From Flavobacteria bacterium BBFL7 (lineage in GTDB: Bacteria > Bacteroidota > Bacteroidia > Flavobacteriales > Flavobacteriaceae), in the NCBI GenBank assembly GCA_000153385.1, contig CH672374.1:124001-188000 (forward strand): a stretch of DNA of 64,000 nucleotides. Reading direction: 5' to 3'. The position numbers and the translations under genes were made by a program. The notes under the pieces were generated by a model. The model made no database searches. It saw only the letters and a program-made list of their open reading frames with translations, and had not been told where the DNA came from. Shown piece after piece: positions 24,870 through 33,833 of the stretch (its first letter is position 1; each line of letters begins with the position of its first letter).

Positions 24870-25073
24870 TTAAATCAACTTTTCAAAAGGATCTGCAGAG
24901 ACTTTCATATGTGAATATGCAGATTCGGTGTTATCATACTTTTGATCCAGTTCTATGATGTACTTAATAAAGAATATCAAACCAATTATGAAAGCAATAC
25001 TGCCAATAAACAGGATAAAATTATTAATAGCAAGTAATGGTTTAGGAATTTTATCTTCTTTCCCTTTTTTCAT
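24870..25073 (-). CDS. small membrane protein, hypothetical
   Basis: The 67-residue protein has one clear membrane helix (AINNFILFIGSIAFIIGLIFFI) after a basic N-terminus, and a short charged tail. It starts four bases after the DUF1801 gene ends, so it is in the same operon. The family is not recognised. Confidence 0.6.
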   Translation of the reverse strand: MKKGKEDKIPKPLLAINNFILFIGSIAFIIGLIFFIKYIIELDQKYDNTESAYSHMKVSADPFEKLI

Positions 25074-25076
25074 TAT

Positions 25077-25535
25077 TTACTTCTTGATGTTCTCTTCATA
25101 AATCCCAATCCATTGATCAACACTCATTTTTGTGCACAACTCAGCAATTAATTCCAGTGGAATATCATTCACCTTTTTAAAACGGATACAGCTTTTCCCC
25201 ATATCTAGTTTATACTTGGAGTGTTTTGGAAACTCTTCTACAAACCAATCATGTAAAGGTTGATGTGCATAAATTCCAGAATGGTAAAGCGCTATGAAAT
25301 TCTTCTGTGAAGCAACATTAATAAATGGTAGTGGTGAATAGTCTTTACCTACATGATAGCCTGGTTCATAAACAGATTGAGGTACATAATAACCTAACAT
25401 ACCATATAACATACCTTCTTCTAATTCTGCCGGCATATTTTTAAGAATAACATTTCTCAAGTCAGCAATAGGCTTTTTACGGTCTTCAGGAAGCTGATCG
25501 ATATATTCTTGTGGAGTAGTGGCTTTAGAGGTCAT
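25077..25535 (-). CDS. DUF1801 domain protein
   Basis: A 152-residue cytoplasmic protein with the DUF1801 (YdhG-like) pattern: TPQEYIDQLPEDRKKPIADLR, EGMLYGMLGYYVP, FINVASQKNFIALYH and a late GKSCIRFKKVNDIP. Members have no settled function; some are called iron-chaperone-like. A candidate hairpin RNA lies 53 bases upstream on the same strand. Confidence 0.88.
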   Translation of the reverse strand: MTSKATTPQEYIDQLPEDRKKPIADLRNVILKNMPAELEEGMLYGMLGYYVPQSVYEPGYHVGKDYSPLPFINVASQKNFIALYHSGIYAHQPLHDWFVEEFPKHSKYKLDMGKSCIRFKKVNDIPLELIAELCTKMSVDQWIGIYEENIKK

Positions 25536-25582
25536 AGGTGTTGAATATTGTTAGACCAATAATACAATTATTTAAGAATAAT

Positions 25583-25652
25583 AAAAAAACCTCGCAGATA
25601 ATGAAAAGTACTTTTGGCTTATAAGTCTTCTCATGGTCCAATCTGCGAGGTT
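25583..25652 (-). ncRNA. candidate small structured RNA ending in a terminator-like hairpin
   Basis: AACCTCGCAGAT (25588-25599) and ATCTGCGAGGTT (25641-25652) form a perfect 12-bp stem. Inside, ATGAAAAG and CTTCTCAT pair with one mismatch and ACTT/AAGT close the loop, which leaves an asymmetric bulge (GGTCCA). On the minus strand a run of T follows, so it reads as the 3' end of a transcript. Its bulged rod shape resembles 6S-type RNAs, but no promoter could be fixed; a simple terminator or leader hairpin for the DUF1801 gene is the alternative. Confidence 0.4.
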
Positions 25653-25822
25653 ACTGAGCATCTGTCGTTAAATTTTCATTTAATAACAAGATGATTAATA
25701 TTTTTCAATATTTGGGTGGGCGAATGTAAGGTTGAATTTCTGTAAATTCAAATAGGAATGAGTAAAAGATACTATTGATTGAGTCTATGATAGGTAACTG
25801 TCTAGACTACAGATATACTTTA

Positions 25823-25838
25823 CGCTTTCGCGAAAGCG
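25823..25838. repeat. CGCTTTCGCGAAAGCG palindrome
   Basis: A perfect copy, about 70 bp upstream of the rpsA promoter. The rest of 25653-25905 holds nothing else recognisable. Confidence 0.8.
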
Positions 25839-25905
25839 AGAACAACAAGCATCACACACAGATCATTAGATCTAAAAAGGGTTATGATTTTATTAAAAAG
25901 TATTG

Positions 25906-25913
25906 TACTTTTG
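25906..25913 (+). promoter_or_regulatory. -7 box of the rpsA promoter
   Basis: TACTTTTG matches TAnnTTTG and is followed by a leader of about 115 bases before the rpsA ATG. No clean TTG lies at the 19-base spacing. The long leader may carry autoregulation by S1, which is inference. Confidence 0.55.
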
Positions 25914-26034
25914 CAAACCCAAATCGAGAATAAGGAAACCGATTGGGAATCAAAACTTTATAAATAATTCTTCTAAAAAAGTTCTATTAGTTTCCACGCC
26001 TTTTTAGAATACAAATTTTAATCAGCAAACAAAC

Positions 26035-27894
26035 ATGGCTGAAGACAACAAAAAAGTAGCAGAAGTTTCTACTGAAGAAACACAGGCGCACACTGCACCA
26101 ACCGCTACAGCACAACAAACGAACCCAACTGAATTTTTAGATACGTTTGATTGGGAACGTTACAGCGAAGGAATCGAAAAAGTTGATGAAGATCAATTGA
26201 AAGCTTTTGAAAAGCTTGTAGAAGATAACTTTGTAGACACTATCGATAATGATGTAATGACTGGTGTTGTTATCAAGATCACAGATCGCGATGCAATTAT
26301 CGACATTAACGCAAAGTCTGAAGGTGTTATCTCTTTAAATGAGTTCCGTTACAACCCAAACCTTAAAGAAGGTGATAAAGTTGAGGTTCTTGTAGATGTA
26401 CGTGAAGATGCGACAGGACAATTAGTTCTTTCTCACCGTAAGGCACGTCTTATCAAGGCTTGGGAACGCGTTAACAATGCACACGATACAGGAGAAATCG
26501 TTAACGGTTACGTAAAATGTCGTACTAAAGGTGGTATGATTGTAGACGTATTCGGTATCGAGGCATTCTTACCAGGTTCACAAATTGATGTGAAGCCTAT
26601 CCGTGATTATGATGCTTATGTTGATAAGACTATGGAATTTAAGGTTGTAAAAATCAACCACGAATTTAAAAACGTAGTAGTATCTCACAAAGCTCTTATT
26701 GAAGCAGATATTGAAGAGCAGAAAAAAGAAATTATCTCTCGTCTAGAAAAAGGACAAGTACTAGAAGGTGTTGTGAAAAACATTACGTCTTATGGTGTAT
26801 TTGTAGATCTAGGTGGTGTAGATGGATTAGTTCACATTACAGACCTTTCTTGGTCACGTATCAACCACCCTAACGAGGTTGTAGAACTAGATCAAACACT
26901 TAACGTAGTAATCCTAGACTTTGATGAAGATAAGTCTCGTATCCAGTTAGGTCTTAAGCAATTAGAGCCACACCCATGGGAAGCTCTATCTGACAAGATT
27001 AAGCCAGGTGACAACGTAAAAGGTAAAGTAGTCGTTATTGCTGACTATGGTGCTTTTGTTGAAATCGAAGAAGGTGTTGAAGGATTAATCCACGTTTCTG
27101 AAATGTCATGGTCTACACACTTAAGAAGTGCTGGTGACTTTGTAAAAGTAGGAGATACGGTTGATGCACAAGTTCTTACTATTGATAGAGAAGATCGTAA
27201 GATGTCTCTAGGTATGAAGCAACTTCACCCAGATCCATGGACAGACATTACTACTAAGTATCCTGTAGGTTCTCGTCACACAGGTGTGGTAAGAAACTTC
27301 ACTAACTTTGGTGTATTTGTTGAGTTAGAAGAAGGAGTAGATGGATTAATCTACATCTCTGACTTATCATGGACTAAGAAGATCAAGCATCCAAGCGAAT
27401 TCTGCGCAGTTGGAGATAAACTAGATATAGTTGTTCTTGAACTAGATGTAGAAGGACGTAAATTATCACTAGGTCACAAACAAACTATGGATAACCCATG
27501 GGATAAGTATGAGGCTGAATTTGGAATAGGAACAACTCACGACGTGACTATTACTGATATGGTTGATAAAGGTGCAGTAGTTGAATTTAATGAAGACATC
27601 ACTGCTTTCATTCCAACTCGTCACTTAGAAAAAGAAGATGGTACTAAATTGAAGAAAGGTGAGTCTGCTCAAATTCAGATCATCGAATTCAATAAAGAAT
27701 TTAAGAGAGTAGTTGCTTCTCACATGGTTATCCATAAAGAAGAAGAAGCTAAGATTGTTAAGCAGGCAGCTGCAAAATCTCAAGAGTCAACTGATAAGCC
27801 TACACTAGGTGATGCAAACTCTAAGCTTCAAGCTCTTAAAGATCGTATGGAAGGTAAAGTAGCAGCTCCAGCAGCGTCTACTGAAGAAGAGTAA
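26035..27894 (+). CDS. rpsA: 30S ribosomal protein S1
   Basis: This 619-residue protein contains six S1 RNA-binding repeats, each ending in a strand such as YGVFVDLGGVDGLVHITDLSW or YGAFVEIEEGVEGLIHVSEM. An acidic N-terminal extension (residues 1-50) and an Ala/Glu-rich tail flank them. S1 helps mRNA binding to the 30S subunit. A strong terminator directly follows it. Confidence 0.96.
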   Translation: MAEDNKKVAEVSTEETQAHTAPTATAQQTNPTEFLDTFDWERYSEGIEKVDEDQLKAFEKLVEDNFVDTIDNDVMTGVVIKITDRDAIIDINAKSEGVISLNEFRYNPNLKEGDKVEVLVDVREDATGQLVLSHRKARLIKAWERVNNAHDTGEIVNGYVKCRTKGGMIVDVFGIEAFLPGSQIDVKPIRDYDAYVDKTMEFKVVKINHEFKNVVVSHKALIEADIEEQKKEIISRLEKGQVLEGVVKNITSYGVFVDLGGVDGLVHITDLSWSRINHPNEVVELDQTLNVVILDFDEDKSRIQLGLKQLEPHPWEALSDKIKPGDNVKGKVVVIADYGAFVEIEEGVEGLIHVSEMSWSTHLRSAGDFVKVGDTVDAQVLTIDREDRKMSLGMKQLHPDPWTDITTKYPVGSRHTGVVRNFTNFGVFVELEEGVDGLIYISDLSWTKKIKHPSEFCAVGDKLDIVVLELDVEGRKLSLGHKQTMDNPWDKYEAEFGIGTTHDVTITDMVDKGAVVEFNEDITAFIPTRHLEKEDGTKLKKGESAQIQIIEFNKEFKRVVASHMVIHKEEEAKIVKQAAAKSQESTDKPTLGDANSKLQALKDRMEGKVAAPAASTEEE

Positions 27895-27919
27895 TCTTTT
27901 ACTTCTAGTATATTTAATA

Positions 27920-27952
27920 AATCCCTTGTCTGTTAGACAAGGGATTTTTTTT
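27920..27952 (+). terminator. intrinsic terminator of rpsA
   Basis: AATCCCTTGTC and GACAAGGGATT form an 11-bp stem with a TGTTA loop, followed by eight T. Confidence 0.92.
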
Positions 27953-28037
27953 ATGCTCAAAATGCTGGGATAAGGATTCTGTTTTCAGGATACAATCAAT
28001 AGGACCATTTTATGTTCCTAGTTTTTCTTTTTAAGTG

Positions 28038-28045
28038 TATCTTTG
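28038..28045 (+). promoter_or_regulatory. -7 box of the pyrR promoter
   Basis: TATCTTTG lies 20 bases upstream of the ATG at 28066. It makes an ATG at 28012 impossible as a start, because transcription would begin after it. Confidence 0.65.
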
Positions 28046-28065
28046 CCTTTAAGCAGCAGCAATTA

Positions 28066-28611
28066 ATGAGTCAAAAATTACTTCTCAACGCGCAAGAACT
28101 GGATATTATTCTTCACAGACTGGCTTGCCAATTAATTGAAAATCATAATCGTTTTGAAAATACAGCACTTATAGGTCTACAACCTAGAGGTAGATTTTTA
28201 TTAAATAGATTATCCGTTATGCTACAAGAGCATTATGGTATTAAGGAGTTAAACACAGGTTTACTAGATATTACGTTCTATAGAGATGATTTTCGTCGTG
28301 GTGAAGAGCCGCTTAAAGCAAATTCTACAGACATACAATTTTTAGTAGAAGGTAAAAAGGTCGTTATTGTAGATGATGTCCTTTATACTGGTCGCAGTAT
28401 TAGAGCTGCACTTACCGCATTACAGTCCTTTGGTAGACCAGCGTCTATTGAGTTATTAACTCTTATCGATCGCAGATTCTCAAGGCATTTACCTATACAA
28501 CCAGATTATAATGGTAGACAAGTAGATGCGATAGGTGATCAAAAGGTAAAAGTAATGTGGACAGAAAATGCTGGTGAAGATGCCGTTTACCTATTAAAAA
28601 ATGAAAACTAA
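28066..28611 (+). CDS. pyrR: PyrR: uracil phosphoribosyltransferase / pyr regulator
   Basis: A 181-residue type I phosphoribosyltransferase. The PRPP-binding motif VVIVDDVLYTGRS and ALIGLQPRGRFLLNRL fit PyrR. It may salvage uracil and, in some bacteria, control pyr operons through RNA; no attenuator is evident here. Its stop overlaps the pyrB start, forming a pyrimidine operon. Confidence 0.93.
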   Translation: MSQKLLLNAQELDIILHRLACQLIENHNRFENTALIGLQPRGRFLLNRLSVMLQEHYGIKELNTGLLDITFYRDDFRRGEEPLKANSTDIQFLVEGKKVVIVDDVLYTGRSIRAALTALQSFGRPASIELLTLIDRRFSRHLPIQPDYNGRQVDAIGDQKVKVMWTENAGEDAVYLLKNEN

Positions 28612-29546
28612 TGAGTGAATTAAGTGTGGACCATTTATTAGGAATTAAAGACCTCACTAAAGAGGATATCCAACTTATTCATACCACTGCAGATCAGTTT
28701 AAAGAAGTGATTAATAGGCCTATTAAAAAGGTACCGTCACTTAGAGATATCACAATTGCTAATTTGTTTTTTGAAAACTCTACCAGAACTAAACTATCCT
28801 TTGAACTTGCAGAAAAACGTCTCAGCGCAGATGTGATCAACTTTAGCGCAGCACAAAGCTCTGTAAAAAAAGGAGAAACGCTGGTCGACACTGTTAATAA
28901 TATTCTAGCCATGAAGGTGGATATCGTGGTAATGCGTCACCCTAATCCTGGTGCAGGTGTGTTTTTATCTAAACATGTCGATGCACGTATAGTAAACGCT
29001 GGTGATGGTGCCCATGAGCATCCTACACAGGCTTTACTGGATTCTTATAGTATAAGAGAAAAACTAGGTACGTTAGAAGGTAAGAAGGTGGTGATCGTAG
29101 GTGATATTTTACACAGTCGTGTAGCACTTTCTAATATTTACTGTCTTCAAAAACTAGGTGCCGAAGTCATGGTATGTGGTCCTGCAACTTTAATCCCTAC
29201 GCATATAGCCTCGCTAGGCGTTAAGGTAGAGTATAATCTACGCAAGGCGTTAGAATGGTGTGATGTGGCAAATATGTTACGTGTTCAAAACGAGCGTATG
29301 GATATATCTTATTTCCCTAGTGTACGTGAGTATGTACAACAATATGGTGTGAATAAAGAGTTGCTGGACAGTCTTAAAAAGAAGATTGTTATCATGCATC
29401 CAGGTCCTATAAATAGAGGTGTAGAGATTACCAGTGATGTAGCAGATTCTGACCAGGCTATAATATTAAATCAAGTAGAAAATGGTGTAGCCGTGCGTAT
29501 GGCTGTACTGTACTTAATTGCTTCAAAAATTCAACGCAATGATTAG
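28611..29546 (+). CDS. pyrB: aspartate carbamoyltransferase catalytic subunit
   Basis: The 311-residue enzyme has the carbamoyl-phosphate motif NSTRTKLSFE near residue 55, HPTQALLDSYS near 135 and MHPGPINRGVE near 265. It condenses carbamoyl phosphate and aspartate to N-carbamoyl-aspartate, the first committed step of UMP synthesis. It is coupled to pyrR and overlaps the next gene by 8 bases. No pyrI (regulatory subunit) gene is nearby. Confidence 0.96.
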   Translation: MSELSVDHLLGIKDLTKEDIQLIHTTADQFKEVINRPIKKVPSLRDITIANLFFENSTRTKLSFELAEKRLSADVINFSAAQSSVKKGETLVDTVNNILAMKVDIVVMRHPNPGAGVFLSKHVDARIVNAGDGAHEHPTQALLDSYSIREKLGTLEGKKVVIVGDILHSRVALSNIYCLQKLGAEVMVCGPATLIPTHIASLGVKVEYNLRKALEWCDVANMLRVQNERMDISYFPSVREYVQQYGVNKELLDSLKKKIVIMHPGPINRGVEITSDVADSDQAIILNQVENGVAVRMAVLYLIASKIQRND

Positions 29547-29871
29547 TGAAACGCACGATAATTATATATTACTGAGAGATGAGTATGATGACATCAGCGG
29601 ATTTGCTCAGTTTTTACCTACGATATTTGATCAGTTTGAGGGAAAGAATGTAATCGTAGATTTAATACAATATACAGACGCTACTTTAACAGACTTACTA
29701 CTATTTCTTGCTTTAAGTAATCAACACAGATCTACAAAACAATCGTTTGTGATGGTGAATGCCGCGTTATCCATCGACGAGATTCCTGAAGAATTAATGG
29801 TGGTGCCTACTTTGCAAGAAGCCCAAGACGTGATTGAGATGGAAGAAATTGAACGCGATTTAGGATTTTAA
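29539..29871 (+). CDS. STAS-like small protein linked to ribonuclease Z
   Basis: About 110 residues starting at ATG 29539 inside the pyrB end. The pattern NVIVDLIQYTDATLTDLLLFLALSNQHRSTKQSFVMVN followed by LMVVPTLQEAQDVIEMEEIERDL fits a STAS-type alpha/beta domain, as in anti-sigma-factor antagonists. It lies between pyrB and rnz in one transcription unit. The function is unknown. Confidence 0.7.
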   Translation: MISETHDNYILLRDEYDDISGFAQFLPTIFDQFEGKNVIVDLIQYTDATLTDLLLFLALSNQHRSTKQSFVMVNAALSIDEIPEELMVVPTLQEAQDVIEMEEIERDLGF

Positions 29872-29898
29872 GCATCTAAATATAAAGAACCTTATCTA

Positions 29899-30804
29899 TT
29901 GAAGTTAACCATTTTAGGTTGTCATAGTGCAACACCTACCGCATCAACCCGACCTACATCTCAAGTGCTTGAGATAAGAGGTAATCTATTCTTAATAGAT
30001 TGTGGTGAAGGTACTCAAATGGCAATGCGCACTAGTCGGGTAAAGTTTTCACGCATTAAAAACATCTTTATATCACACCTGCATGGTGATCATTTCTTTG
30101 GATTAATAGGTATGATATCCACCTTTTGCTTATTAGGTAGGGATACGCCATTGACGATTTATGGTCCTAAAGGAATCAGAGAAATCATCTTATTACAACT
30201 TAAGCTTACTAAGAGCTATACGACTTTTGATTTACGCTTTCGCGAAAGCGAGTCCAAAGAATCCCAACTCATCTATGAAGACGATAAGGTAACGGTGACT
30301 ACCATACCGCTGGATCATCGTGTGTATACCAATGGTTATCTGTTTGAAGAGAAACCGCTAGATCGTAAATTAGATGTTGTAGCATGTGAAGAATATGGTG
30401 TGGATCAAGCCTATTATCGCAAGGTTAAACAAGGTCACGATATTGAATTAGCCAGTGGTGAGGTAATATCTAACGATCTATTAACTTTTAATCCTGTTGC
30501 GGCAAAGAGTTATGCTTTTTGTAGTGATACGATGTACAAGCCAGATATTGTACCGATTATTAGAAATGCGACAGTGTTATATCACGAATCTACTTTTTTA
30601 AAATCACATGAGAACCTTTGTGAACGTACTAAACATAGCACCGCAGCACAAGCAGCAGATATAGCAAAACAAGCAAATGTAGGAACGCTTATACTAGGTC
30701 ACTATTCTACACGCTATGGTGACTATGAGTTGTTCAGAAAAGAAGCTTTAGAAATTTTCCCAACTGTAGAGCTCGCAGCAGATGGTAAGGTGTTTGAGTT
30801 TTAA
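29899..30804 (+). CDS. rnz: ribonuclease Z (tRNA 3' endonuclease)
   Basis: The 301-residue metallo-beta-lactamase-fold nuclease starts at TTG 29899 (MKLTILGCHSATPT). It has the zinc motif SHLHGDH near residue 61, a FCSDTMY segment with the bridging Asp and late TKHSTAAQAADIAK and LGHYSTRY motifs. It removes 3' trailers from tRNA precursors. A CGCTTTCGCGAAAGCG palindrome lies inside the coding region at 30235-30250 and is translated as LRFRESES. Confidence 0.94.
   Translation: MKLTILGCHSATPTASTRPTSQVLEIRGNLFLIDCGEGTQMAMRTSRVKFSRIKNIFISHLHGDHFFGLIGMISTFCLLGRDTPLTIYGPKGIREIILLQLKLTKSYTTFDLRFRESESKESQLIYEDDKVTVTTIPLDHRVYTNGYLFEEKPLDRKLDVVACEEYGVDQAYYRKVKQGHDIELASGEVISNDLLTFNPVAAKSYAFCSDTMYKPDIVPIIRNATVLYHESTFLKSHENLCERTKHSTAAQAADIAKQANVGTLILGHYSTRYGDYELFRKEALEIFPTVELAADGKVFEF
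30235..30250. repeat. CGCTTTCGCGAAAGCG palindrome inside rnz
   Basis: A perfect 16-bp copy in frame within the coding sequence, showing that the repeat is not limited to gaps between genes. Confidence 0.8.
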
Positions 30805-30931
30805 ATGCTTCTGATTAATTGTCATTCCGACTTTATTTCAGAATCTGATCATTATGAAATTCTATCATTGTTAGATAAGAAGAAGCTGAAATGAATTGAT
30901 GTTGATTGCATTGCCATTAATTTGACCAAAC

Positions 30932-30960
30932 AAAAAAGCCTAATCTCGTGATTAGGCTTT
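30932..30960. terminator. bidirectional terminator between rnz and the TPR gene
   Basis: AAGCCTAATC and GATTAGGCTT pair perfectly around a TCGT loop, with an A-run on the left and T on the right, so it can end the convergent genes from both sides. Confidence 0.88.
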
Positions 30961-30984
30961 CAGTTAAATACAATCTTTAGGAGT

Positions 30985-31500
30985 TTAGATCTTCTTCATT
31001 TGCTGTTTCATCATTTTGATTTGATCACCCAGCATATTGTGTTTGTCTAATTTTTTAGCCTCAGTAAGTAGGGTAGTAGCTTCACGTTTTCTACGCTTGG
31101 TCATAGCGATACCTGCCAGATTAAGTTTTGCTACAGCAAGATCTTGATCCATACTAAGCCCAAGACTTATGGCCTTCTTAAAATACTTCTCTGCTTTGGT
31201 CATGTTTGTTTGTGAGATCATTAAGCCTTGCAAATAGTTATAGTAACCTTGTTGCTTAGTAACTAGTGCAGCCTCAGGATCTTTAATCTTCTCTAGCCAT
31301 TTCATAGCACCAGGAAAATCTTGTTTTCTAAGCTTTAAAAAAGCTAGTAAGATCATCTCATTTTTAAAATATAAGAAGATGAATATTCCAGCAAGTAGTA
31401 TCAAGAAGATACCATTCATGATTTCGTTTAAAGTAAATTGATATACGGCAAACGCTACGATTAATACAGCGATGACGATTTTGATGTTTTTGTTAAACAT
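30985..31500 (-). CDS. membrane-anchored TPR-like protein
   Basis: A 171-residue protein with two N-terminal membrane helices (IKIVIAVLIVAFAVYQF, IFLILLAGIFIFLYF), then helical repeats resembling tetratricopeptides: YNYLQGLMISQTNMTKAEKYFKKAISLGL and LAVAKLNLAGIAMTKRRKREATTLLTEAKKL. It is probably a protein-interaction module at the inner membrane. The specific role is unknown. Confidence 0.75.
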   Translation of the reverse strand: MFNKNIKIVIAVLIVAFAVYQFTLNEIMNGIFLILLAGIFIFLYFKNEMILLAFLKLRKQDFPGAMKWLEKIKDPEAALVTKQQGYYNYLQGLMISQTNMTKAEKYFKKAISLGLSMDQDLAVAKLNLAGIAMTKRRKREATTLLTEAKKLDKHNMLGDQIKMMKQQMKKI

Positions 31501-31798
31501 GGTCGTTTTTAATTTGAGATTGCAAAGATATAGATTTAAGCTAGACTAATATCTTCAAGGTCATATTGATTTTTAAGATTGAATTACACGCAACTGATTG
31601 AAGTCATCTTGTGTTACCCAAGAAAATAATATTTCTATGATATCATTAGGTTATCAAATCATTATTAGTACAATTTACTTTCATTTTTCGTTTTTTTTTT
31701 TTTTCAAGTTTGTGACTCAAAACCATATAAGCTGCAGTAAAATAAAGGTTATTGAAATTAACCATGTTCCTTCTAATGGAACAAAAAAAACTTTAAAA

Positions 31799-32458
31799 AT
31801 GAAAAAAATAAGCCTAATTTTAAGCATGTTATTTTTCACCATACTTATCACATCTTGTGAACAAGAAATTATTGCACAAGATAACAATGACTTTCAAAAG
31901 TCAGGAACTTTTGATGCTGAAACAACTTACTGGAGTATTCTAGGGAGTACTGAAAGTGGAATGGACCAGTTTGACGCTCTTACTAATGAACAAAAACAAG
32001 CCGTATGGGTGTTTAAGTATGATCGATTTATAGCAGATAATGCGCTGACTACGGATCAATTAGCAGTTGTAAATGTTGCTAAAGATTATGTTAACACGGT
32101 TGATTTTAGTGCAGAGCCAAATGAATCTAATTTAGATGCTATTGAAAGTCAATTAGCAGCAGAGTTTGATGAGGATACTAAAAACTTCCTCTTTCTTACT
32201 TTAGAAAATAGTCCTATTGATATTGGGGCTGCTGGTAATAATAATCAGACGGAAGATTGTTTTTGGTGTTATGATCCAATTGATGAAGCAATTAAGGGTG
32301 ATTGCATGCCTGAGTACGACAGTGATGGAAATCACACAGGTGGATTTGTAAGAACAACTCAATCAAGACGAAGAAGGTTCTGGATTGGTTGGAGAACAGT
32401 AACAATAATGGAAGGTTGTAGTTATGAAGATTGGGATGCTGATGGTCGTCAACTATAA
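31799..32458 (+). CDS. lipoprotein with Cys-rich tail (possibly fulvocin C-related)
   Basis: About 219 residues from ATG 31799. The lipobox (FFTILITSC) predicts lipidation. After a helical middle (FDALTNEQKQAVWVFKYDRF) comes a short C-terminal Cys-containing part (DCFWCYDP, KGDCMPEYD, MEGCSYEDW). The overall layout recalls the Bacteroidota proteins annotated as fulvocin C-related bacteriocins, but this is a weak resemblance. The frame is open farther upstream but a 14-T run and poor composition argue against that start. It overlaps the next gene. The gap 31501-31798 holds no other gene. Confidence 0.55.
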   Translation: MKKISLILSMLFFTILITSCEQEIIAQDNNDFQKSGTFDAETTYWSILGSTESGMDQFDALTNEQKQAVWVFKYDRFIADNALTTDQLAVVNVAKDYVNTVDFSAEPNESNLDAIESQLAAEFDEDTKNFLFLTLENSPIDIGAAGNNNQTEDCFWCYDPIDEAIKGDCMPEYDSDGNHTGGFVRTTQSRRRRFWIGWRTVTIMEGCSYEDWDADGRQL

Positions 32459-33338
32459 TTTTTTAAAAACACTTAAAGCGCTAGCTAAAACAGCTAGTGC
32501 TTTAAGTGTTTTATTATTACACTTTAATCTTTCTGCTCAAAAGAGTAAAGGTGAGCATTGTATTGAATTCATTTCTTTAGAAACAGGAAAAAAGATTGAA
32601 AACGTTGAATTATATATCTATAAATCTAAAAAAGCTTTAGTCTTACACGATGATAAAGGTGAAATTTGCTTCAATAAAGAAGAAATTAACCTTCCTAGGG
32701 TAGACTCCATAATAGTGAAACATAACTTTACTAAAGACAGACTAGATGAGGATAACTTATTTTCTTCACCAATATATCTTTCTACTAGTAATGAATTAGA
32801 TGTAATTTCGTTATCCGCAAAAAAAGAGAGGAAATTTGGGCCTCATAAAAACAGGAGTATTCCGTATACAATATATTCCAATCAACAAGCAGGAATTGGT
32901 TTTGCTATAGATAGTACTATTGCTGGTAAAAGTCTTAGAACCATTTCTTTTAAAGTAAGAGGAAAAGGTCTCTTTATACCAGATCGAAGTTATGGTACTG
33001 AATTTAAAGTAGAAGTTTATCATTATAAAGATTCTGTAAATTTAACAGATCCAGCTATATTGTACAAGGAAGAGAATGAATTGCATAAAGTGGATATAAG
33101 AGGCAAACATTTTGTTTCAGTTAATACCATAGTTAAGGATATTTATATTCCCGAAACAGGATATATTGTGGTTGTTATAAAGTGTGTAAAAGGTAGTTTG
33201 AATTTAATGTGTTACAAAAGAAAATCTAATCCTCAATTTACATCAGCTTCCCAACGTAACTTAAAAAATAAAGAAGGACCAGTTTTTAAGCTTTTTACTG
33301 GCTCAGATATACCTCAATTTGAGTTAACATTGTATTAA
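32442..33338 (+). CDS. secreted hypothetical protein, partner of the preceding lipoprotein
   Basis: About 298 residues from ATG 32442; ATGs at 32424 and 32436 are possible too, all within the end of the lipoprotein gene. A signal peptide (LAKTASALSVLLLHFNLSAQ) is followed by an N-terminal domain like carboxypeptidase-regulatory or peptide-binding beta folds (CIEFISLETGKKIENVELYIY) and a beta-rich domain (IAGKSLRTISFKVRGKGLF). No type IX sorting domain is visible. The overlap suggests joint expression with the Cys-rich lipoprotein. Confidence 0.6.
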   Translation: MVVNYNFLKTLKALAKTASALSVLLLHFNLSAQKSKGEHCIEFISLETGKKIENVELYIYKSKKALVLHDDKGEICFNKEEINLPRVDSIIVKHNFTKDRLDEDNLFSSPIYLSTSNELDVISLSAKKERKFGPHKNRSIPYTIYSNQQAGIGFAIDSTIAGKSLRTISFKVRGKGLFIPDRSYGTEFKVEVYHYKDSVNLTDPAILYKEENELHKVDIRGKHFVSVNTIVKDIYIPETGYIVVVIKCVKGSLNLMCYKRKSNPQFTSASQRNLKNKEGPVFKLFTGSDIPQFELTLY

Positions 33339-33382
33339 AATCTAATATTAAAAATTATTTCAAAAAAAAATCACATCACCTA

Positions 33383-33412
33383 TTGTCCGAGTAAAAAGAC
33401 TTCTTATATTTG
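33383..33412 (+). promoter_or_regulatory. promoter TTG-N19-TATATTTG for rpmH
   Basis: TTG at 33383-33385 and TATATTTG at 33405-33412 have exactly 19 bases between them, a perfect Bacteroidota promoter, 60 bases before the rpmH start. Confidence 0.88.
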
Positions 33413-33472
33413 CACCCGATTAAAAATGGAGGTTAAAACCTCATTACTATATAGAGTTACAGAATATAAGCT

Positions 33473-33637
33473 ATGGCACAAAAAAGAACATACCAACCGT
33501 CAAAGAGAAAAAGAAGAAACAAACATGGTTTCAGAGAGCGTATGGCTTCTGCAAACGGTCGTAAGGTTCTTGCACGTCGTAGAGCTAAAGGACGTAAGAA
33601 ACTATCTGTATCTACTGAATTAAGACACAAGAGATAA
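33473..33637 (+). CDS. rpmH: 50S ribosomal protein L34 (bL34)
   Basis: The 54-residue protein reads [20 protein letters not shown], then [20 protein letters not shown] and [14 protein letters not shown], the highly conserved very basic L34. It is short and easily missed because a longer frame overlaps it in another phase (33426-33623), which is spurious. It has its own perfect promoter and terminator. Confidence 0.97.
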   Translation: MAQKRTYQPSKRKRRNKHGFRERMASANGRKVLARRRAKGRKKLSVSTELRHKR

Positions 33638-33659
33638 TGATTCTCTAATTAATATATAT

Positions 33660-33695
33660 AAGGCGTTACTTTTTATAGAAGTAACGCCTTTTTTT
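33660..33695 (+). terminator. intrinsic terminator of rpmH
   Basis: AAGGCGTTACTT and AAGTAACGCCTT form a perfect 12-bp stem with a TTTATAG loop and a T run. Confidence 0.92.
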
Positions 33696-33833
33696 ATGTC
33701 TCGTCGGGAAATGAGTAACACCTTAGTAATTAGTAGAAAACCTGTTTATTACTTCTCATATCTTACAGCATAACCATAAGTAAAACTGATTTTTATCAAC
33801 GATATTTAAGCCACCTAAAAAAGCACCTTTATC

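Noticed and set aside
28012-28065. Longer start for pyrR
   Set aside because: The -7 box at 28038-28045 lies inside this stretch, so the ATG at 28012 would not be transcribed.
31598-31798. N-terminal extension of the Cys-rich lipoprotein
   Set aside because: It includes a run of Phe codons from a 14-T tract and would bury the lipoprotein signal; the ATG at 31799 gives a perfect lipobox.
33426-33623. 65-codon plus-strand ORF at the rpmH locus
   Set aside because: It is an out-of-frame shadow of rpmH, whose L34 sequence is unmistakable.
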